From an uncultured Clostridia bacterium (GTDB taxonomy: Bacteria > Bacillota > Clostridia > Peptostreptococcales > Acidaminobacteraceae): DNA of 39,858 nt. The notes beneath the pieces were generated by a model, which made no database searches, was not told where the DNA came from, and worked only from the letters and a program-made list of their open reading frames with translations. The stretch covers positions 1-39,858 of the forward strand of contig CAKMJV010000001.1 of assembly GCA_927417275.1 (NCBI GenBank), written 5' to 3'. The position numbers were made by a program, and so were the translations under genes. Positions 15,465 through 25,550 of this stretch are shown here, piece by piece; position 1 is the first letter of the stretch, and each line of letters starts with the position of its first letter.

Positions 15465-18065
15465 TTATATATCTTCTTGTTCTTCTTCAAAAGAAGATTC
15501 TTCAAAAACCGCTTCTAACTCATCTGTACCATTAATCGCTCTTAATTCTGCTAGAGAAATGAGAACTTCTCTTGGTTTGCTTCCTCTAGTTGGTCCTATA
15601 ATGCCCCGTTCTTCCATGGAATCTACTAAACGCGCTGCACGGTTATAACCCACACGAAAACGTCTTTGCATGAGGGACGCAGACGCCTGCCCCGTTTCTA
15701 CGACAAATTGAATCGCCTCTTCTAAATACTCATCGACATCTTCCATATTTGTTCCAAAACTTTGTACATCGTCTAATATTTCCTCATTATAAGTCACTTC
15801 ATGATTTTGATTTTTAATAAAGGCAACCAAACCTTCAACTTCTTCATCGGACATAAATGCACCTTGAGCACGCTTTGGTTTGGAAGCACCAATTGGATAG
15901 TACAGCATATCTCCTTTGCCCAATAATTTTTCTGCACCGCCCATATCGATAATGGTACGTGAATCAATGGAGGATGAAACAGAAAATGCGATTCTCGAAG
16001 GAATATTGGCTTTAATAAGGCCTGTAATGACATCCACTGATGGTCTTTGTGTAGCAACGATCAGATGGATACCTGCCGCTCTTGCCATCTGAGCAAGCCT
16101 ACAAATGGCATCTTCAACTTGATTAGGCGCTACCATCATTAAATCGGCTAACTCATCAATAATAACGACAATTTGTGGCAATATCTCTAGCGCGTTCATC
16201 TCCGCTTTCTTATTATAGCTTTTCATATCACGCACAACTTGTTCTGCAAACATTTTATAGCGTCTTGTCATTTCGTTAACCGCCCAATTGAGGGCAATCG
16301 AAGCTTTTTTAGGATCTGTTACCACAGGTAAAATCAAATGTGGAATGCCATTATAATTACTAAGTTCAACGACTTTGGGATCGATCATCAAAAACTTCAC
16401 TTCATCAGGTCTTGCATTAAATAAGATACTTGAAATAATCGTATTAACACACACTGACTTACCAGAACCCGTTGCCCCTGCGATAAGTAAATGTGGCATA
16501 TTTGCCAAATCTCCGATGATGGCGTTGCCAGAAATATCTTTTCCTAGTCCTATGGTCAATTTTGATTTTTGCTTTTTAAAATCTGCCGAAGTGATGACTT
16601 CACGGATGGTAACCATAGAAGTCACTTTATTAGGAACCTCGATACCAATAGCAACTTTTCCAGGAATAGGTGCGATACGCACATGACTGGTTGCAAGGTT
16701 CAGTGCGATATCATCACTAAGTCCCACTATTTTACTGACTTTTACGCCTGGACTTGGTTGTACTTCAAACATGGTAATAGAAGGTCCACGTTTAACAGAA
16801 ACGACCTTAGCTTCAACATTAAAGTTATTTAAAGTTTCTTCTAACAGTTTAGCCATTTCTAAATATTCCGATTTATCCTCCGACTGTGCTGAAACCACTT
16901 CTTCATTTAACAAAGTAAGGGGTGGCAATTCATAGGCTTCCATTTTCAATTGCGTACTTTGTCTGATTTCATCATGAACCATTTGACGCGTTTGAGGATC
17001 TATATCTTTATCGCTAATTTTCTCAGTTTTATTTTTTTCCATAGGTCGCTCTATCGGCGATTCTATCGGCTTTGATACTGGCTTATCAACCGCTTTCTTC
17101 TCAGTATGGTCGTAAAATTTGACCTGAGAAGGCTGGGATTCCGTTTTTTGAACCACATCAGGACTATCTGACGCGATTTTCTTATCTTCAACAATTGATT
17201 TCGTTTCATTTGATTCATAAGTGTCATAATCAAAATCTTTAATTTCTTTTTTACGTGAAGATTTTCTCATCATTTCAAGTTCGGTCAAAAATCCCGGATC
17301 TGTTGGTGCGCCAGGTTGTTTTTTCTTCGAAGAAACAACCTCTGTTTTATTTTGAGCCATTTCTAATAGCATTTCTTCTTCTAATGCACGTCTTTCATCT
17401 TTCTGTACTTTTCTGGTTTCTGAAGCTTTAACCTTCATCGCCCATAAATCTTGTATAGAAACCCTCGTGAAAATGATAAATCCGACGAGTAAGGTAGCTA
17501 TGATAAATATATACGTGCCCACTAAGCCAATGCCTTTTAACAACATAATGGTCAATGAGTCTCCAAAAATACCGCCGCCGTCTTTTGTGGCACCTAAAAC
17601 ATAGGCATTTGAGAGCCCTTCAGAAGTCAAATAATTGCTACGCAATACCAATAAGTCCTTTTCAACACCTTCATATGCAAATAAAGTAGAAGCAATCAAT
17701 AACCCTATCGTTATGAGCAAGAGTGAAAAAGTCACGCGTCTTCTTGCGGGTCTAAAATTAGGATTTAAATGCACAAAAACCAGTGCGAAAAATGCGATGG
17801 GAAAACCATAACCGACATAGGAAAATAAGCCTAGTATAACACGTGTTATAAAATGCCCCACAACTCCCACTGCATTTGTATATAGGCTTAACATCATAAA
17901 GAGCGTTATAGCCGTCAAAGCAATCATTTTTAATTCGTATTTAATTTTATAATTTTTCTCAACCTCTTCACGCGTAGGCTTAGTCGCTTTTACAGACTTA
18001 CTTGTGGCAGTGGCTTTACGCGATTGAGGAGGTTTCTTTTTCGTCTTTGTTCTGGAATTAGCCAA
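15465..18065 (-). CDS. ftsK: DNA translocase FtsK/SpoIIIE
   Basis: This septal DNA pump moves chromosomes through the closing division or sporulation septum. The 866 residues contain a basic N-terminal tail, four membrane segments between about 45 and 200, an acidic/basic low-complexity linker (about 215-375), the motor with Walker A GATGSGKS at 530-537 and Walker [12 protein letters not shown], and a C-terminal winged-helix gamma domain starting near [19 protein letters not shown]. The start codon is TTG, placed just after AGAGGTGA. Only one such gene is in the window, so FtsK and SpoIIIE roles cannot be separated. It follows dut by 17 bp and precedes rimO closely. Confidence 0.95.
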   Translation of the reverse strand: MANSRTKTKKKPPQSRKATATSKSVKATKPTREEVEKNYKIKYELKMIALTAITLFMMLSLYTNAVGVVGHFITRVILGLFSYVGYGFPIAFFALVFVHLNPNFRPARRRVTFSLLLITIGLLIASTLFAYEGVEKDLLVLRSNYLTSEGLSNAYVLGATKDGGGIFGDSLTIMLLKGIGLVGTYIFIIATLLVGFIIFTRVSIQDLWAMKVKASETRKVQKDERRALEEEMLLEMAQNKTEVVSSKKKQPGAPTDPGFLTELEMMRKSSRKKEIKDFDYDTYESNETKSIVEDKKIASDSPDVVQKTESQPSQVKFYDHTEKKAVDKPVSKPIESPIERPMEKNKTEKISDKDIDPQTRQMVHDEIRQSTQLKMEAYELPPLTLLNEEVVSAQSEDKSEYLEMAKLLEETLNNFNVEAKVVSVKRGPSITMFEVQPSPGVKVSKIVGLSDDIALNLATSHVRIAPIPGKVAIGIEVPNKVTSMVTIREVITSADFKKQKSKLTIGLGKDISGNAIIGDLANMPHLLIAGATGSGKSVCVNTIISSILFNARPDEVKFLMIDPKVVELSNYNGIPHLILPVVTDPKKASIALNWAVNEMTRRYKMFAEQVVRDMKSYNKKAEMNALEILPQIVVIIDELADLMMVAPNQVEDAICRLAQMARAAGIHLIVATQRPSVDVITGLIKANIPSRIAFSVSSSIDSRTIIDMGGAEKLLGKGDMLYYPIGASKPKRAQGAFMSDEEVEGLVAFIKNQNHEVTYNEEILDDVQSFGTNMEDVDEYLEEAIQFVVETGQASASLMQRRFRVGYNRAARLVDSMEERGIIGPTRGSKPREVLISLAELRAINGTDELEAVFEESSFEEEQEDI

Positions 18066-18082
18066 AAACTCACCTCTTTTTA

Positions 18083-18514
18083 TTAAACGCCTGTTGATCC
18101 AAAACCACCAGTTCCTCTGTGTGTATCTTCTACAGAATCAACAGATTCCCAATCAATTCTTTCGTATTTTGAAATAATAAGTTGTGCAACGCGGTCGCCT
18201 TGCTTGATTTCAAAAGGTTCATCACCCAAATTAATAATCGGAATTTTTAACTCGCCTCTGTAATCACTGTCAATCGTCCCTACACAGTTCACCAACGTAA
18301 TCCCATTTTTAATAGACAAACCACTTCTAGCACGCACTTGACCTTCATATCCCAGTGGAATTTCTACAAACAAACCCGTCGGAATTAAAGTTCTTTCCAT
18401 GGGTAAAATCGTCATGGGCGTTTCATTGTTTGCTAATAAGTCCATACCTGAAGCACCTAATGTTTTATATTCTGGTAGTGGATTTTTTGAAGTGTTTACG
18501 ATTTTTATAGTCAT
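18083..18514 (-). CDS. dut: dUTP diphosphatase (dUTPase)
   Basis: Dut hydrolyses dUTP to dUMP and diphosphate, keeping uracil out of DNA. All five trimeric-dUTPase motifs can be read in its 143 residues: [34 protein letters not shown] with the catalytic Asp, DRVAQLII, and the C-terminal [11 protein letters not shown] arm. A GGGGGG ribosome binding site precedes the ATG. It lies between the M16 peptidase gene and ftsK in the same direction, with short gaps, so it is probably co-transcribed. Confidence 0.97.
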   Translation of the reverse strand: MTIKIVNTSKNPLPEYKTLGASGMDLLANNETPMTILPMERTLIPTGLFVEIPLGYEGQVRARSGLSIKNGITLVNCVGTIDSDYRGELKIPIINLGDEPFEIKQGDRVAQLIISKYERIDWESVDSVEDTHRGTGGFGSTGV

Positions 18515-18543
18515 AAGTCCCCCCTATATTTTATGCATTTCAA

Positions 18544-19824
18544 CTAATCATTTAATACACTTAAAAAGTGCTTATAATACGCTTCCGTACGCTTTGTATC
18601 GATTTCACCAACAATTGCAAATGCAACTTTATCTTTTATCAAACACACATCAATTAATGAATTGATGCCCTCTATACTTATATGATTTATTTTATTGATC
18701 ATATCATCGATGCTCTTTTCTTTGTGTGCAAATAATTCTATGCGTCCGATCATATCCATGTAGTTATCACTGCCCTCTAGGTTCAAGAAAAAACTACCTC
18801 TCAAATGATTTTTAGCATGCTCTAATGCTTCTGTTGATACCTTGTGTTTTTTTAACGTATTAATCGCTTCAGCAATTAAAGTTAATGTTTCTTTTAAATT
18901 TTCCATCGAAACACCAAATGAAATCACCAATGTACCTAGTGCATCATAAAAATTGGGTTCTGAATAGATGGAATACGCCAAACCGCGTTCTTCTCTGACC
19001 GTTTGAAACAGCATCGAACTATTGGTTCCACCCAATACATTGCTTAAAACCATCATCTCATAACTTAACTCATGATCAAATCTAATGCCTGGAAAACTAA
19101 TGGCAACCTGTATTTGTTCAAAGTCTTTCTTTCTTGACGCATAGTCCCAGTTGTATAGTGGTTCTGATACTATGTGATTTGTTGAAAACTCCGTTGTTGA
19201 AAGGTTACCAAAGTACTGTTCTACCAGAGTAAACAACTCATTTTCATCAAAGTTACCCGCAATGGCTAAAACCATATTGTTTGGTTGATAATAGTGTTTA
19301 AAATAATCAAAAATTTGATCTTGTGTAAACGAACTTACCGTTTCTTTTGTCCCTAATATAGGGTATGAGAGTGGATGTCCCTTAAAAGTAATTTCGTTGA
19401 GACAATCTATAACCATTTCTTCAGCGGCGTCTTCATACATGTTAATCTCATCAATAATCACCGTTTTTTCCGTTTCAATATGTTCCGGCAAAAATGTAGG
19501 TGCTATCATCATGTCAGAAAGTATGTCCAGCGCAATGTTTACATCCGAACTCAAGGTTTTCGTATAAAAACACGTGCACTCTTTGGCGGTATAAGCATTA
19601 ATTTCGCCACCGATACCATCAATTATACTCGCAATCGCCTTAGCTGTAAAACGCTTTGTTCCCTTAAAAACCATGTGTTCGATAAAATGAGAGATGCCAT
19701 TATTCACATGATTTTCATAGGAAGACCCCGTTTTTATCCATACGCCAATAGAAATAGATTTATACCCCTCAAGTTTTTGAGTTACGACGGTCAAACCATT
19801 TTTCAATTGCATTTTTTTGTGCAA
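18544..19824 (-). CDS. M16-family zinc peptidase (MlpA/PqqL-like)
   Basis: The 426-residue protein is a single pitrilysin-type unit. The inverted zinc site HFIEH lies near residue 45, and the downstream acidic segment TEKKVIIDEI-like region (TVIIDEINMYED) supplies the third ligand around residue 120. A second M16 half follows without the zinc motif. Bacillus and clostridial homologues sit beside pnp and dut as here; proposed roles include processing of peptides or membrane proteins, but the substrate is unknown. I keep the TTG start at 19824 because GAGGTG lies 5-6 bases upstream; the ATG four codons later would be too far from that SD. Confidence 0.92.
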   Translation of the reverse strand: MHKKMQLKNGLTVVTQKLEGYKSISIGVWIKTGSSYENHVNNGISHFIEHMVFKGTKRFTAKAIASIIDGIGGEINAYTAKECTCFYTKTLSSDVNIALDILSDMMIAPTFLPEHIETEKTVIIDEINMYEDAAEEMVIDCLNEITFKGHPLSYPILGTKETVSSFTQDQIFDYFKHYYQPNNMVLAIAGNFDENELFTLVEQYFGNLSTTEFSTNHIVSEPLYNWDYASRKKDFEQIQVAISFPGIRFDHELSYEMMVLSNVLGGTNSSMLFQTVREERGLAYSIYSEPNFYDALGTLVISFGVSMENLKETLTLIAEAINTLKKHKVSTEALEHAKNHLRGSFFLNLEGSDNYMDMIGRIELFAHKEKSIDDMINKINHISIEGINSLIDVCLIKDKVAFAIVGEIDTKRTEAYYKHFLSVLND

Positions 19825-19848
19825 ATTTTCACCTCAATAATCATTATC

Positions 19849-19891
19849 AAACCCTAGGACGATGCAATAAGTCGCATTAGCCCTAGGGTTT
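19849..19891. terminator. Hairpin between pnp and the M16 peptidase gene
   Basis: AAACCCTAGG (19849-19858) pairs perfectly with CCTAGGGTTT (19882-19891), with a smaller inner ATGC/GCAT stem. A T run follows on the plus strand only, although the genes here run on the minus strand. It may therefore act as a processing or 3'-stabilising stem for pnp rather than a terminator. Confidence 0.5.
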
Positions 19892-19917
19892 ATATTTTTT
19901 AGGCCATTAGCCTTACA

Positions 19918-22050
19918 TTAAGCTTTATTTTCTTCTAGTAACACTTTTCTAGAGACATTAATTCTACCTTGATCGTCAATTTCGATAATCTTAACAGAAA
20001 CCTCATCTCCAATGTTTACGACATCTTCAACTTTAGCAACACGTTTTGTGTCAAGTTGTGAAATGTGGCATAAACCTTCTTTGCCATTTCCAAGCTCTAC
20101 AAATGCACCAAACTTGAGTATGCGCGTTATCTTACCAGTAAAGACTTGACCTACTTCTAATACTTTTACGATGCCCTGAATCTCAGCAAGCGCTTTTTCG
20201 CCACCAATGCCGTCAGCTGCAGTTATTAACACGACGCCTGTATCATCGATATCGATTTTAACATTATAGGTAGATGTAATGCGCGTAATCACTTTACCAC
20301 CTGGTCCTATAACATCTCTGATTTTGTCAGGATTAATTTTGATTTGGAACACTCTTGGTGCATACTTAGACATTTCAGCTCTAGGTTTATTAATAACTTC
20401 ATTCATTTTTTCTAAGATATGAAGTCTGCCTATACGCGCTTGGCTCAGTGCGTTTTCTAAAAGTGCTCTGTCTAATCCATCTACTTTAATATCCATTTGA
20501 AGTGCCGTAATACCATCTTTCGTACCCGCTACTTTAAAGTCCATATCGCCAAGTGCATCTTCCATGCCTTGAATATCACTTAAGATTGAAATCTGACCAT
20601 CTTCTTGTATAAGGCCCATCGCGATACCCGCAACTGAATCTTTTAATGGCACACCCGCATCCAGTAATGACAACGTACTGCCACAGATACTTGCTTGTGA
20701 GCTCGATCCGTTACACGTTACAACCTCTGATACCAAACGAATGGTATAAGGGAAATCTGACTCAGATGGAATAACTGGTAATAAAGCTCTTTCGCCCAAT
20801 GCACCATGTCCAACCGCACGTCTATTTACTCTACTCATACCTGTTTCACCCACAGAAAATGGTGGGAAGTTATAGTGATGCATGTAGCGTTTTGTATCTT
20901 CTAGATCTAATCCATCAATACGTTGAGATTCACCAAGAGCACCTAATGTGGTAATGGTTAACGCTTGTGTAAGACCTCGTGTAAAGAGTCCTGAACCATG
21001 TGTTCTTGGCAACAAACCAACTTCACATGCGATCGGTCTAATTTGTGTTGCTACTCTACCGTCTGGACGAACGCCTTCGTGAATAATCATCTTTCTCATG
21101 GTCGTTCTTTCGATGGCTTTAAACGCACCTTTAAGGAAGTCTTGAGCATCTGGGTATTCCACGAGGAAATGTTCCATCATTTCGGATTGTAATTCTTCGA
21201 TCGCTTCATTTCGGTCGTGTTTATCTGCAATTCTTACGACTTGATTCATTTTATCTTTTAAGAAATCTTCGATTGCTTGTACAAATACGGTATCCACTTC
21301 TGGTAATTTAAGTTCGAACTTTGGTTTGCCGATTTCACTTGCGATCTTGTTGATGAATGCGCAAATTTCTTTAATCGCTTCATGACCAAACATAATCGCA
21401 CCCAACATAACATCTTCTGGTAGAATATCAGCGCCCGCTTCAACCATAACCACCGCTTCTTCTGTCGCTGCTACAACTAAATTTAATTTAGATTGTTCTT
21501 TTTCTTCAATGGTTGGATTGAGAATGTATTTACCATCGATGTAACCTACTGTTACAGCGCCAGCTGGTCCGCCAAAAGGAATATCAGAGATGCAAAGTGC
21601 TAGAGATGCACCGTTCATCGCAATCGTATCTGGCGTACAATCTTGGTCTACAGATAAAACGGTAGCAACCACTTGTACTTCATTCTTCATGCCATCTGGA
21701 AAAAGAGGTCTAATCGGTCTATCGATTAATCTTGATGTTAATGTTGCTCTTTCAGAAGGTCTACCTTCTCTTTTAATAAATCCACCTGGAATTTTACCCA
21801 CAGAATATAATTTTTCTTCAAATTCTACGGTTAACGGGAAAAAATCTATGCCCGCTTTTGGTTTTTTTGATGCAACTGCCGTTACAAGCACCACTGTTTC
21901 ACCATAAGAAATCAATGCAGAACCATTTGCAAGGTTAGCCATTTTTCCGATTTCCACTTTGAACGTTCTGCCTGCAATAAGGGTTTCAAAAACTTTTACT
22001 TCTTTTAATGTATCCCCAGCAGTTGTTGTTACACATCCTAATTGACTCAT
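19918..22050 (-). CDS. pnp: Polynucleotide phosphorylase
   Basis: PNPase degrades RNA 3'-to-5' by phosphorolysis and can add tails in reverse. The 710 residues contain two RNase PH domains (about 20-150 and 325-470) split by the helical domain, then a KH domain with IGPGGKVITRI near residue 570 and an S1 domain with GKITRILKFGAFVEL near 635. AGGAGG precedes the ATG. The gene has its own promoter and a structured leader of about 150 bases; E. coli pnp is likewise downstream of rpsO and controlled through a leader hairpin, so autoregulation is plausible here but not shown. Confidence 0.97.
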   Translation of the reverse strand: MSQLGCVTTTAGDTLKEVKVFETLIAGRTFKVEIGKMANLANGSALISYGETVVLVTAVASKKPKAGIDFFPLTVEFEEKLYSVGKIPGGFIKREGRPSERATLTSRLIDRPIRPLFPDGMKNEVQVVATVLSVDQDCTPDTIAMNGASLALCISDIPFGGPAGAVTVGYIDGKYILNPTIEEKEQSKLNLVVAATEEAVVMVEAGADILPEDVMLGAIMFGHEAIKEICAFINKIASEIGKPKFELKLPEVDTVFVQAIEDFLKDKMNQVVRIADKHDRNEAIEELQSEMMEHFLVEYPDAQDFLKGAFKAIERTTMRKMIIHEGVRPDGRVATQIRPIACEVGLLPRTHGSGLFTRGLTQALTITTLGALGESQRIDGLDLEDTKRYMHHYNFPPFSVGETGMSRVNRRAVGHGALGERALLPVIPSESDFPYTIRLVSEVVTCNGSSSQASICGSTLSLLDAGVPLKDSVAGIAMGLIQEDGQISILSDIQGMEDALGDMDFKVAGTKDGITALQMDIKVDGLDRALLENALSQARIGRLHILEKMNEVINKPRAEMSKYAPRVFQIKINPDKIRDVIGPGGKVITRITSTYNVKIDIDDTGVVLITAADGIGGEKALAEIQGIVKVLEVGQVFTGKITRILKFGAFVELGNGKEGLCHISQLDTKRVAKVEDVVNIGDEVSVKIIEIDDQGRINVSRKVLLEENKA

Positions 22051-22068
22051 AAGTCCTCCTAATAATTG

Positions 22069-22195
22069 CGCACCTTTGTAGAATTTATCCTACTTATTTC
22101 AAGTGAACATTTAATCGTTTAAAATCGTTTTTAATAGGCTTAAATGCTCACATCAAATAAGTAGGATTTTAAGATAAATCCTCAAAGTCTGTGCG
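22069..22195 (-). promoter_or_regulatory. Long structured leader of pnp
   Basis: On the minus strand the 5' leader folds into one extended stem-loop. The main stem pairs 22087-22114 with 22140-22167: 28 positions with only three mismatches, including 13 perfect pairs at its base. An outer stem pairs CGCAC and CTTTG (22069-22078) with CAAAG and GTGCG (22183-22195) around a 3-nt bulge. The structure starts about 7 bases after the predicted transcript start and ends about 10 bases before the pnp SD. Confidence 0.75.
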
Positions 22196-22208
22196 TTTTT
22201 TCTACTTT

Positions 22209-22214
22209 ATTATA
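22209..22214 (-). promoter_or_regulatory. -10 element of the pnp promoter
   Basis: A perfect TATAAT on the minus strand lies between the rpsO terminator and the pnp leader, giving a start near 22202. The -35 region is weak. Confidence 0.55.
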
Positions 22215-22265
22215 CTAAAGATTGCATGAAATAGAAAGAAATAATTTCTGCAATGCTTGCAAATT

Positions 22266-22293
22266 AAAAAGCTTGACAACCGTCAAGCTTTTT
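22266..22293 (-). terminator. Intrinsic terminator of rpsO
   Basis: AAAAAGCTTGAC pairs with GTCAAGCTTTTT around a 4-nt loop. A second small stem, TTTGAAGG with CCTTCAAA at 22295-22315, precedes it directly after the rpsO stop codon. Confidence 0.85.
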
Positions 22294-22319
22294 ATTTGAA
22301 GGCGTAACCTTCAAAATTA

Positions 22320-22586
22320 TTATTTTCTTAAACCTAATTCAACAATCAATGCTCTGTATTTCTCAAGATTATTGTCTTTTAAGTAGTTTAACAAGTTTCT
22401 TCTTTTACCAACCATTTTCAAAAGACCTCTTCTAGAGTGGTGATCTTTCTTATGTGATAATAAATGTTCGTTTAACTCGTTAATTCTGAAAGTTAATAAT
22501 GCGATTTGAACCTCTGGTGAACCTGTGTCTGTTGGATGTGTTTTGAATTTTTCAATCACTTCCATTTTTTTGTCTTTTGAAATCAT
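22320..22586 (-). CDS. rpsO: Ribosomal protein S15
   Basis: S15 binds the 16S rRNA central domain early in 30S assembly. The 88-residue protein has the family features [28 protein letters not shown] and the KRRNLLNYL segment. AGGAGG lies before the ATG. It has its own promoter, a leader of about 85 bases and its own terminator, although it sits in the classic ribF-rpsO-pnp order. Confidence 0.98.
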   Translation of the reverse strand: MISKDKKMEVIEKFKTHPTDTGSPEVQIALLTFRINELNEHLLSHKKDHHSRRGLLKMVGKRRNLLNYLKDNNLEKYRALIVELGLRK

Positions 22587-22670
22587 AATGTCCTCCTAAA
22601 AAATTTTATATGAGCCAGTCGCCTAGTAAATCGTTGGAGCAGCGATAAACAAAGCAGGTGGCAAACAACA
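22587..22670 (-). promoter_or_regulatory. Possible S15 autoregulatory leader of rpsO
   Basis: The leader RNA contains complementary GCCA/TGGC segments enclosing an ATCG/CGAT stem, which could form a branched fold ending just before the SD. S15 represses its own mRNA through different leader structures in several bacteria. I cannot match this one to a known class. Confidence 0.35.
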
Positions 22671-22676
22671 TATTAA

Positions 22677-22705
22677 ATTATATCACTCTATATTAAACAA
22701 GTAAA
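22677..22705 (-). promoter_or_regulatory. rpsO promoter
   Basis: On the minus strand TTTACT (22700-22705), 17 bp, then TATAAT (22677-22682), placed between ribF and rpsO. Confidence 0.7.
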
Positions 22706-22715
22706 GTAATTATTG

Positions 22716-23645
22716 CTATAGCAAATTGAAATATCTTTTTGTTAATTCCAAATCTTTTTTCATGGTTTCAATTAAGTCGTTTACATGTTCAAACTTAAGT
22801 TCATCTCTAATGCGTTTAATAAAATGCACTTCTATCAACTCATCATACATTTCACGATCAAGGCCGATAATGAAGGTCTCGAGGTGAATACCCGTTTGAT
22901 TAAAAGTTGGATTAAAACCAATATTCGTTACACTCGGATAGGTTCTCCCTTTCCAAACCGTTTCAGTAATATACACGCCTGGCTTTATGGTACTAATATT
23001 TTCTTTAATTCTCAAATTGGCAGTCGGAAAACCAAAAGATTTACCCATTCCCTTGCCTCTAACGACCATCCCTTTAACAAAATGATGGCGTCCCAAGTAA
23101 TGATTTGCCTCTTCAATGCGCCCTTCAAATAACAGTTCACGAATGAGGGTCGATGAAATACGTTTATCACTTTTCATGATGGGCTTTATAATTTCATAGG
23201 TAAACCCATAACGCGAAGACAGATCGATGAGCATTTGAACATTTCCCTTAGCGCCTTTTCCAAATCTATAATCATAGCCCACAGTCAAATGCTTCATGTT
23301 TAATTTATCAATTAAGACTTCTTTGATAAAGTCTTCTGCTTCATAGGCGTATTGTGACGCATCAAATTTCAAAAGTGCCAGATAATCCACGTCAATGCGT
23401 GTAAATATTTGTACTTTTTCTTCAATATCCATAATTTTTGATGGCACCTGATCAGGTGTTAGCAATTCTCTAGGATGATTTGAAAAAGTATAGACAAACG
23501 ATTTCAATTGCTTTTCAATCGCCGTTTTTTTCATGGCATTTAAAACTTCTATGTGACCGATATGCAAGCCATCAAAAGTTCCCAATGCTACCGATGTTGG
23601 TTCAACTTGAGTATCAATTGCCTCAATATCAAAATAAATAATCAT
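22716..23645 (-). CDS. ribF: Bifunctional riboflavin kinase / FAD synthetase
   Basis: RibF phosphorylates riboflavin to FMN and adenylates FMN to FAD. The N-terminal nucleotidyltransferase domain has ALGTFDGLHIGH near residue 22 and the TVGYDYRFGKGAKG segment; the C-terminal flavokinase domain has KGMGKSFGFPTANL near residue 195 and TNIGFNPTF. Length of 309 residues is normal. A GGTGAGGA site precedes the ATG, and the gap from truB is 24 bp, so it belongs to the rimP-nusA-infB operon. Confidence 0.96.
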   Translation of the reverse strand: MIIYFDIEAIDTQVEPTSVALGTFDGLHIGHIEVLNAMKKTAIEKQLKSFVYTFSNHPRELLTPDQVPSKIMDIEEKVQIFTRIDVDYLALLKFDASQYAYEAEDFIKEVLIDKLNMKHLTVGYDYRFGKGAKGNVQMLIDLSSRYGFTYEIIKPIMKSDKRISSTLIRELLFEGRIEEANHYLGRHHFVKGMVVRGKGMGKSFGFPTANLRIKENISTIKPGVYITETVWKGRTYPSVTNIGFNPTFNQTGIHLETFIIGLDREMYDELIEVHFIKRIRDELKFEHVNDLIETMKKDLELTKRYFNLL

Positions 23646-23669
23646 GTCCTCACCTTATAACCTATCTAT

Positions 23670-24557
23670 CTAGTCTGTGAGTATTTTTTTCATATAAAGT
23701 CCCGTTGGACTCCACTCACCTATGCCTCGAAAATGGTTGTTCACATAAATCTTATATAGACTCTGCCTGGATTTTTCACGCATAAATTCAGATAAATCCA
23801 CTTTAACACCATTATTAATTTGCATCTCCAGTTTAGCCTGTGCAGAAACGAAAACAGATGGCAACCACGATAAAGCCTTTTCAATATCAATGATGTATTC
23901 GTGGACATTGTCCGCGTTTAACGCTTCCAGTTCAATCGCTTGCTGGATATCAAAAGGTTCTGAAAGTATACGATTCAGTTGCGTCATATGTCCATAACAC
24001 CCCAAAACTGAGCCAATATCATGACAAAGTGTTCTAATATAGGTGCCCTTGGCACAAATCACTTCAAAACGTATAATAGCACCGTCAATCACGATTGAAT
24101 CAATACTATAAATGGTACGCTTTCTCGGTTCTCTTTCGATGACAATGCCCTGTCTCGCGAGATCCACCAACTTTTCACCACCCACTTTTAAAGCGCTATA
24201 CATCGGGGGAATTTGATCGATTTCGCCGATGAAACTTTGAATGGCATTTAGTATTTCATGTTTAGATGGCAATGGTTGATCTGAGTGTTCAATTACAGTC
24301 CCCCATTGATCTTGAGTATCCGTTGAACTTCCCAGTACCATTTCACAGGCATAACCCTTTTTTCTATCCATTAAGAAATCGACTATTTTAGTAGCTTTAC
24401 CGATGCAAATAGGTAAAACACCTGTTGCCATGGGATCAAGCGTTCCAGTATGACCAATTTTTTTTGTCTTTAATTTTCGACGTAAAATCGCAACAACATC
24501 ATGAGAAGTCATGTTTTGAGGTTTGTTTATTACGATTACACCATTGAGTTCTAACAT
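23670..24557 (-). CDS. truB: tRNA pseudouridine-55 synthase
   Basis: TruB makes pseudouridine 55 in the T-loop of tRNAs. The catalytic Asp lies in GHTGTLDPMATGVLP near residue 40, with NKPQNMTSHDVV before it and AKGTYIRTLCHDIG at about residue 170. The start is the ATG of MLELNG at 24557, whose AAAGGTGA ribosome binding site contains the stop codon of nrnA. The frame open to 24599 would overlap nrnA by 38 bp and lacks an SD. Length 295 residues. Confidence 0.96.
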   Translation of the reverse strand: MLELNGVIVINKPQNMTSHDVVAILRRKLKTKKIGHTGTLDPMATGVLPICIGKATKIVDFLMDRKKGYACEMVLGSSTDTQDQWGTVIEHSDQPLPSKHEILNAIQSFIGEIDQIPPMYSALKVGGEKLVDLARQGIVIEREPRKRTIYSIDSIVIDGAIIRFEVICAKGTYIRTLCHDIGSVLGCYGHMTQLNRILSEPFDIQQAIELEALNADNVHEYIIDIEKALSWLPSVFVSAQAKLEMQINNGVKVDLSEFMREKSRQSLYKIYVNNHFRGIGEWSPTGLYMKKILTD

Positions 24558-24561
24558 AAAA

Positions 24562-25548
24562 TCACCTTTGATTTTCAAGTGCATCGCGAATCGATTCAAC
24601 CACTTGACGCTCTATTTCATCTAATGCCAATTCACTCTTAAATCCAGCAGCTTTTGTGTGCCCACCGCCCTTAAAAAACTGTGCAATCGCACTGACATCA
24701 AAATCGTATTTACTCCGCATGGAAATTTTATGTGCATTTCCACCGATAAACCGGATAAAAACCACGACTTCAATGCCTTTTATATCACGGACAAACTCAA
24801 CGATCCCATCTGTATCGTATTCACTTAAACCAAGTGTTTCTATCATCTCATGCGTTAACTTGATTACAGCACATTTACCCTCGATATGTAAATGCAAGGT
24901 TTCAAAAACTTTATTTAAAAGCAATACCTTTTCATAAGACTTGTTTTGATAGATTTCAACATTCAAACGATTAAAATCAAAAGAAGTCTCAAGTAGTTTT
25001 TTACAAATTTCAAATGTTATTGGACGCGTATTAGAGTATCTGAAACTGCCCGTATCTGTTACGATTGCAGCATACAACGCTTCTGCACTTCTGGTATTAT
25101 AGGGTATCTCTAATGCATTATAAATCATGCAGACCATTTCGCCAGTAGATGATGCAGCAGGCTCTATGATATTCAAATCCGCATAATTTGTATTTGTTTT
25201 ATGGTGGTCGATATTTACACGATGCTTTGCACGTTTAAACAAAGGTAAGCGATCTTCAAAAAGTTTAGTCTCTCCACAATCTACTGCAACACACAAGTCA
25301 AATTCAATCGTATCAACTTCAGATATTGTATGACATCGAACATCTTGACCGAACAAGAATAATAAATTTGAGGGTATATCATCATTTAAGACGATATACC
25401 CTTTTTTATTGTAATGCGTGAGCAAATGATACATGCCGATGGCTGAACCTAAGGTGTCCCCATCAGGCATGTTATGAGGGAGGATTAAAATGTTTTGAAC
25501 GCTTTCACTTTCTAATAAATCTCTAAAAGTTTCTACGTTACTGAACAT
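24562..25548 (-). CDS. nrnA: DHH/DHHA1 phosphoesterase, NrnA-type oligoribonuclease
   Basis: NrnA degrades short RNA oligomers and dephosphorylates pAp, replacing Orn in Bacillota. The 328-residue protein has LPHNMPDGDTLGSAIG near residue 25, AVDCGE near 90, the DHH motif in VNIDHHKTN near 115, and a C-terminal DHHA1 domain with GGGHTKAAGF. It is 2 bp from rbfA and 4 bp from truB, a common rbfA-nrnA-truB order. Confidence 0.94.
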   Translation of the reverse strand: MFSNVETFRDLLESESVQNILILPHNMPDGDTLGSAIGMYHLLTHYNKKGYIVLNDDIPSNLLFLFGQDVRCHTISEVDTIEFDLCVAVDCGETKLFEDRLPLFKRAKHRVNIDHHKTNTNYADLNIIEPAASSTGEMVCMIYNALEIPYNTRSAEALYAAIVTDTGSFRYSNTRPITFEICKKLLETSFDFNRLNVEIYQNKSYEKVLLLNKVFETLHLHIEGKCAVIKLTHEMIETLGLSEYDTDGIVEFVRDIKGIEVVVFIRFIGGNAHKISMRSKYDFDVSAIAQFFKGGGHTKAAGFKSELALDEIERQVVESIRDALENQR

Positions 25549-25550
25549 AA

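Noticed and set aside
19375..19857. 160-residue plus-strand frame antisense to the M16 peptidase gene
   Set aside because: His/Asn/Phe-rich shadow translation, overlapping a well-supported gene, without a start signal.
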